Assembly (NCBI GenBank): GCA_013001905.1
Contig: JABDLC010000085.1
Span: 1 to 39,929, forward strand
Direction of reading: 5' to 3'
DNA length: 39,929 nucleotides
Source: Gammaproteobacteria bacterium
Lineage (GTDB): Bacteria; Pseudomonadota; Gammaproteobacteria; Steroidobacterales; GCA-2729495
Shown: positions 35,783-39,929 of the stretch, in pieces
Layout of the letters: every line of letters starts with the position of its first letter
Position numbering within the stretch: position 1 is the stretch's first letter
Translations under genes and position numbers: made by a program
Notes under the pieces: model-generated
What the model saw: only the letters and a program-made list of their open reading frames with translations
Told to the model about the DNA's origin: nothing
Database searches by the model: none

Positions 35783-36075
35783 AAATTCTGTCGAAATTGC
35801 CCCGATTCTGTGACCAGTTCCTTGTTTGCAAAGCGCTTTCTCCCTATTCTACGCCAGCGATAAGGGCAAACGTGCTGAAAAGTACGGACGCAAAGCTACC
35901 GATCTACGGGCATCGCAGCGGCTTCCGGCCGTCGGCCTATGATAGCGGGGTTACCGACAATGATGGCAAACAACTGTTCACGTGCGGCTATTTGTGCGCG
36001 CAAGATTCCGAGAACCCATCCTAAAAAGGGTTCCGCCACAGGGCGTTGTTTGTCAGCGGAGGATGTTCGGCAGAA
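35783..36075. other. Divergent spacer between dciA and the M23 peptidase gene
   Basis: This 293-bp spacer must hold promoters in both directions. Candidate -10 hexamers are TATGAT (35938-35943, plus strand) and TAGAAT (35851-35846, minus strand), both with poor -35 partners. A 6-bp inverted repeat, GAACCC (36012-36017) with GGGTTC (36028-36033), would form a small hairpin in the leader of the peptidase gene. AAAGCGCTTT (35830-35839) is a 10-bp palindrome. I see no convincing gene or RNA in it. Confidence 0.4.
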
Positions 36076-37002
36076 ATGAAACTGATTATTCTGAATCGCG
36101 GCTCGCGAGCAGCGCGCTGTCTGGACATTGCGTCCGGGCACGCCTGGATTGCCGGCCTTGCTGTTGCAGCGGTGGTCGCCGTGGCTGCAACAGGCGGTTA
36201 CGCGCTGGGCGGTGCCGGTGCGGCCAACCCGCAGCTGTCTGAGCTGCAAACCCTGCGAGCCGAGCTCGCGGCACAGCGCGAAGAACTGCAGGCGCTGGGC
36301 ACATCTGCCGACGAACATATCGATGCACTGGCGCTGCGCGCCGGTGAACTGAACGCGCACGTTATTCGCCTAAATGCGCTCGGCAGCCGGTTGACCGGCA
36401 TGGCTGATCTGGAAGACGGAGAATTCGATTTTGCCAATGCACCCGCCATGGGTGGTCCGGCCGACGACGACGGCAACATAGACGACAGCGGTCAGCTGCC
36501 GAATCTGCTCGCCGATCTGGAATCGCTGGAAAGCACGCTCGACAATCAGCTGCAGCAGCTCACAGCGCTCGAAGGCCTGATGCTCGACAGCAAGCTCTCG
36601 AATCGCGCCCGCCCGAGCGGTCGGCCCGTGCGCAAAGGCTGGCAGTCATCGTATTTCGGTAAGCGCAGCGACCCCCTGACCGGTAAATCATCCTGGCACA
36701 AAGGTGTCGATTTCGCCGGTAAACGAGGTGACGACATCATCGCAGTCAGTGACGGTGTGGTGACCTTTTCCGGCGACCGCTACGGCTACGGCAACCTCGT
36801 TGAGGTCCGCCACGGCAACGGCTACGTGACCCGTTACGCCCATAACCAGCAGAATCTGGTGGCCGTGGGTGATGTGGTGACGCAGGGCCAGACGATTGCG
36901 CTGATCGGCTCGACCGGTCGCTCCACCGGCCCGCACGTGCATTTTGAAGTGCACCGTAACGGTCAGGCCGTTGACCCGGCCAAATACATCCGCAACCGCT
37001 AA
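36076..37002 (+). CDS. Membrane-anchored M23 family metallopeptidase (LytM domain)
   Basis: A periplasmic peptidoglycan-hydrolase-type protein upstream of secA, as in Pseudomonas. It has 308 residues. A cytoplasmic stub and one membrane anchor (about 23-46) are followed by a coiled coil (about 53-100, ELQTLRAELAAQREELQAL), a strongly acidic linker (about 111-140) and a second helical stretch (144-172). The M23 domain covers about 190-305. Zinc ligands H208, D212 and H289 and the further active-site histidines H256 and H287 (GPHVHFE) are all present, so it should be catalytically competent rather than a degenerate activator. ATG 36076 was chosen because it opens the MKLIILNR N-terminus; an in-frame TTG at 36046 is less likely. 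Confidence 0.92.
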   Translation: MKLIILNRGSRAARCLDIASGHAWIAGLAVAAVVAVAATGGYALGGAGAANPQLSELQTLRAELAAQREELQALGTSADEHIDALALRAGELNAHVIRLNALGSRLTGMADLEDGEFDFANAPAMGGPADDDGNIDDSGQLPNLLADLESLESTLDNQLQQLTALEGLMLDSKLSNRARPSGRPVRKGWQSSYFGKRSDPLTGKSSWHKGVDFAGKRGDDIIAVSDGVVTFSGDRYGYGNLVEVRHGNGYVTRYAHNQQNLVAVGDVVTQGQTIALIGSTGRSTGPHVHFEVHRNGQAVDPAKYIRNR

Positions 37003-37030
37003 TCTCCCGCCCGCGGGCATCTCCGTCATA

Positions 37031-37057
37031 GCCGTCTCGCTCTAACCCGAGTAAAAT
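37031..37057 (+). promoter_or_regulatory. Possible secA promoter
   Basis: TAAAAT (37052-37057) is a good -10 match (5 of 6). The candidate -35 about 17 bp upstream (TAGCCG, 37029-37034) is weak. It lies in the 141-bp gap after the M23 gene, which otherwise holds a GCCCGCGGGC palindrome (37009-37018) without a T-run and a small reading frame. Confidence 0.35.
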
Positions 37058-37074
37058 GCGCGCTTTCGCGACGC

Positions 37075-37140
37075 ATGGCTGGTGATCAACCCGCCGGAGC
37101 ACAATCGCGGTACGGATATCGCGACAGGACAATCTTTTAG
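37075..37140 (+). other. Possible 21-codon leader frame immediately upstream of secA
   Basis: ATG 37075 opens a 21-residue frame (MAGDQPAGAQ... ending RDRTIF) whose TAG ends 3 bases before the secA ATG. A 9-codon frame (37056-37085) overlaps its start. Neither has a ribosome-binding site. secA also lacks a well-placed one, so coupled re-initiation is conceivable. There is no SecM- or VemP-like arrest peptide here. Confidence 0.2.
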
Positions 37141-37143
37141 CTG

Positions 37144-39929
<2,786 letters not shown>

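Noticed and set aside
36012-36033. GAACCC/GGGTTC hairpin in the M23 gene leader, considered as a riboswitch or terminator
   Set aside because: The stem is only 6 bp and is not followed by a T-run. No riboswitch consensus was recognised.

Overview
The window is a gammaproteobacterial chromosome segment from a free-living organism outside the Enterobacterales. The evidence is a gene order close to that of Pseudomonas (petABC-sspAB, then gmhA-yraN-lpoA opposing rsmI-rnpB-mraZ-dcw-lpxC-dciA-M23 peptidase-secA), a cytochrome bc1 complex, a complete LPS (Lpt/Kdo) gene set and a meso-diaminopimelate-type MurE. The DNA is GC-rich and fairly even in coding style. I see no insertion sequences, prophage, CRISPR array or tRNA genes. 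The genus cannot be fixed from this sequence.

Layout. (1) 1-6593, minus strand: an envelope/regulation operon read in the order yrbG-like exchanger, kdsD, kdsC, lptC, lptA, lptB, rpoN, hpf, rapZ (rapZ is cut by the left edge). (2) 6664-12116, plus strand: ibaG-murA, then petABC (Rieske protein, cytochrome b, cytochrome c1) and sspA-sspB. (3) 12130-15119, minus strand: lpoA-yraN-gmhA, converging on sspB. Its likely intrinsic terminator lies inside the 3' end of sspB. (4) 15160-16490, plus strand: rsmI and the RNase P RNA gene rnpB. (5) 16631-34403, plus strand: a full dcw cluster with a strong promoter and MraZ boxes: mraZ-rsmH-ftsL-ftsI-murE-murF-mraY-murD-ftsW-murG-murC-murB-ddl-ftsQ-ftsA-ftsZ. 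Start and stop codons overlap almost throughout. (6) 34559-39929: lpxC, dciA (minus strand), an M23 envelope peptidase, and secA (cut by the right edge).

Function. The window is nearly all cell-envelope biogenesis: peptidoglycan precursor synthesis from MurA to MurG, septal synthesis (FtsI/FtsW/FtsQ/FtsL/FtsA/FtsZ), PBP1A activation (LpoA), LPS synthesis and export (LpxC, KdsC, KdsD, GmhA, LptABC) and protein export (SecA). Stress, regulatory and RNA genes (rpoN, hpf, rapZ, sspAB, rnpB) are interspersed, and one respiratory complex is present.

The outstanding observation is inside secA. Near the start of the preprotein-crosslinking domain, an extra in-frame segment of about 52 residues (37909-38070) reads as the N-terminal domain of translation initiation factor IF-3. 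It carries the PNA...P.CR signature and aligns without gaps. I know of no described SecA with this architecture. Smaller points of interest are several unexplained perfect inverted repeats in intergenic spacers, the terminator embedded in sspB, and short upstream reading frames abutting petA and secA.
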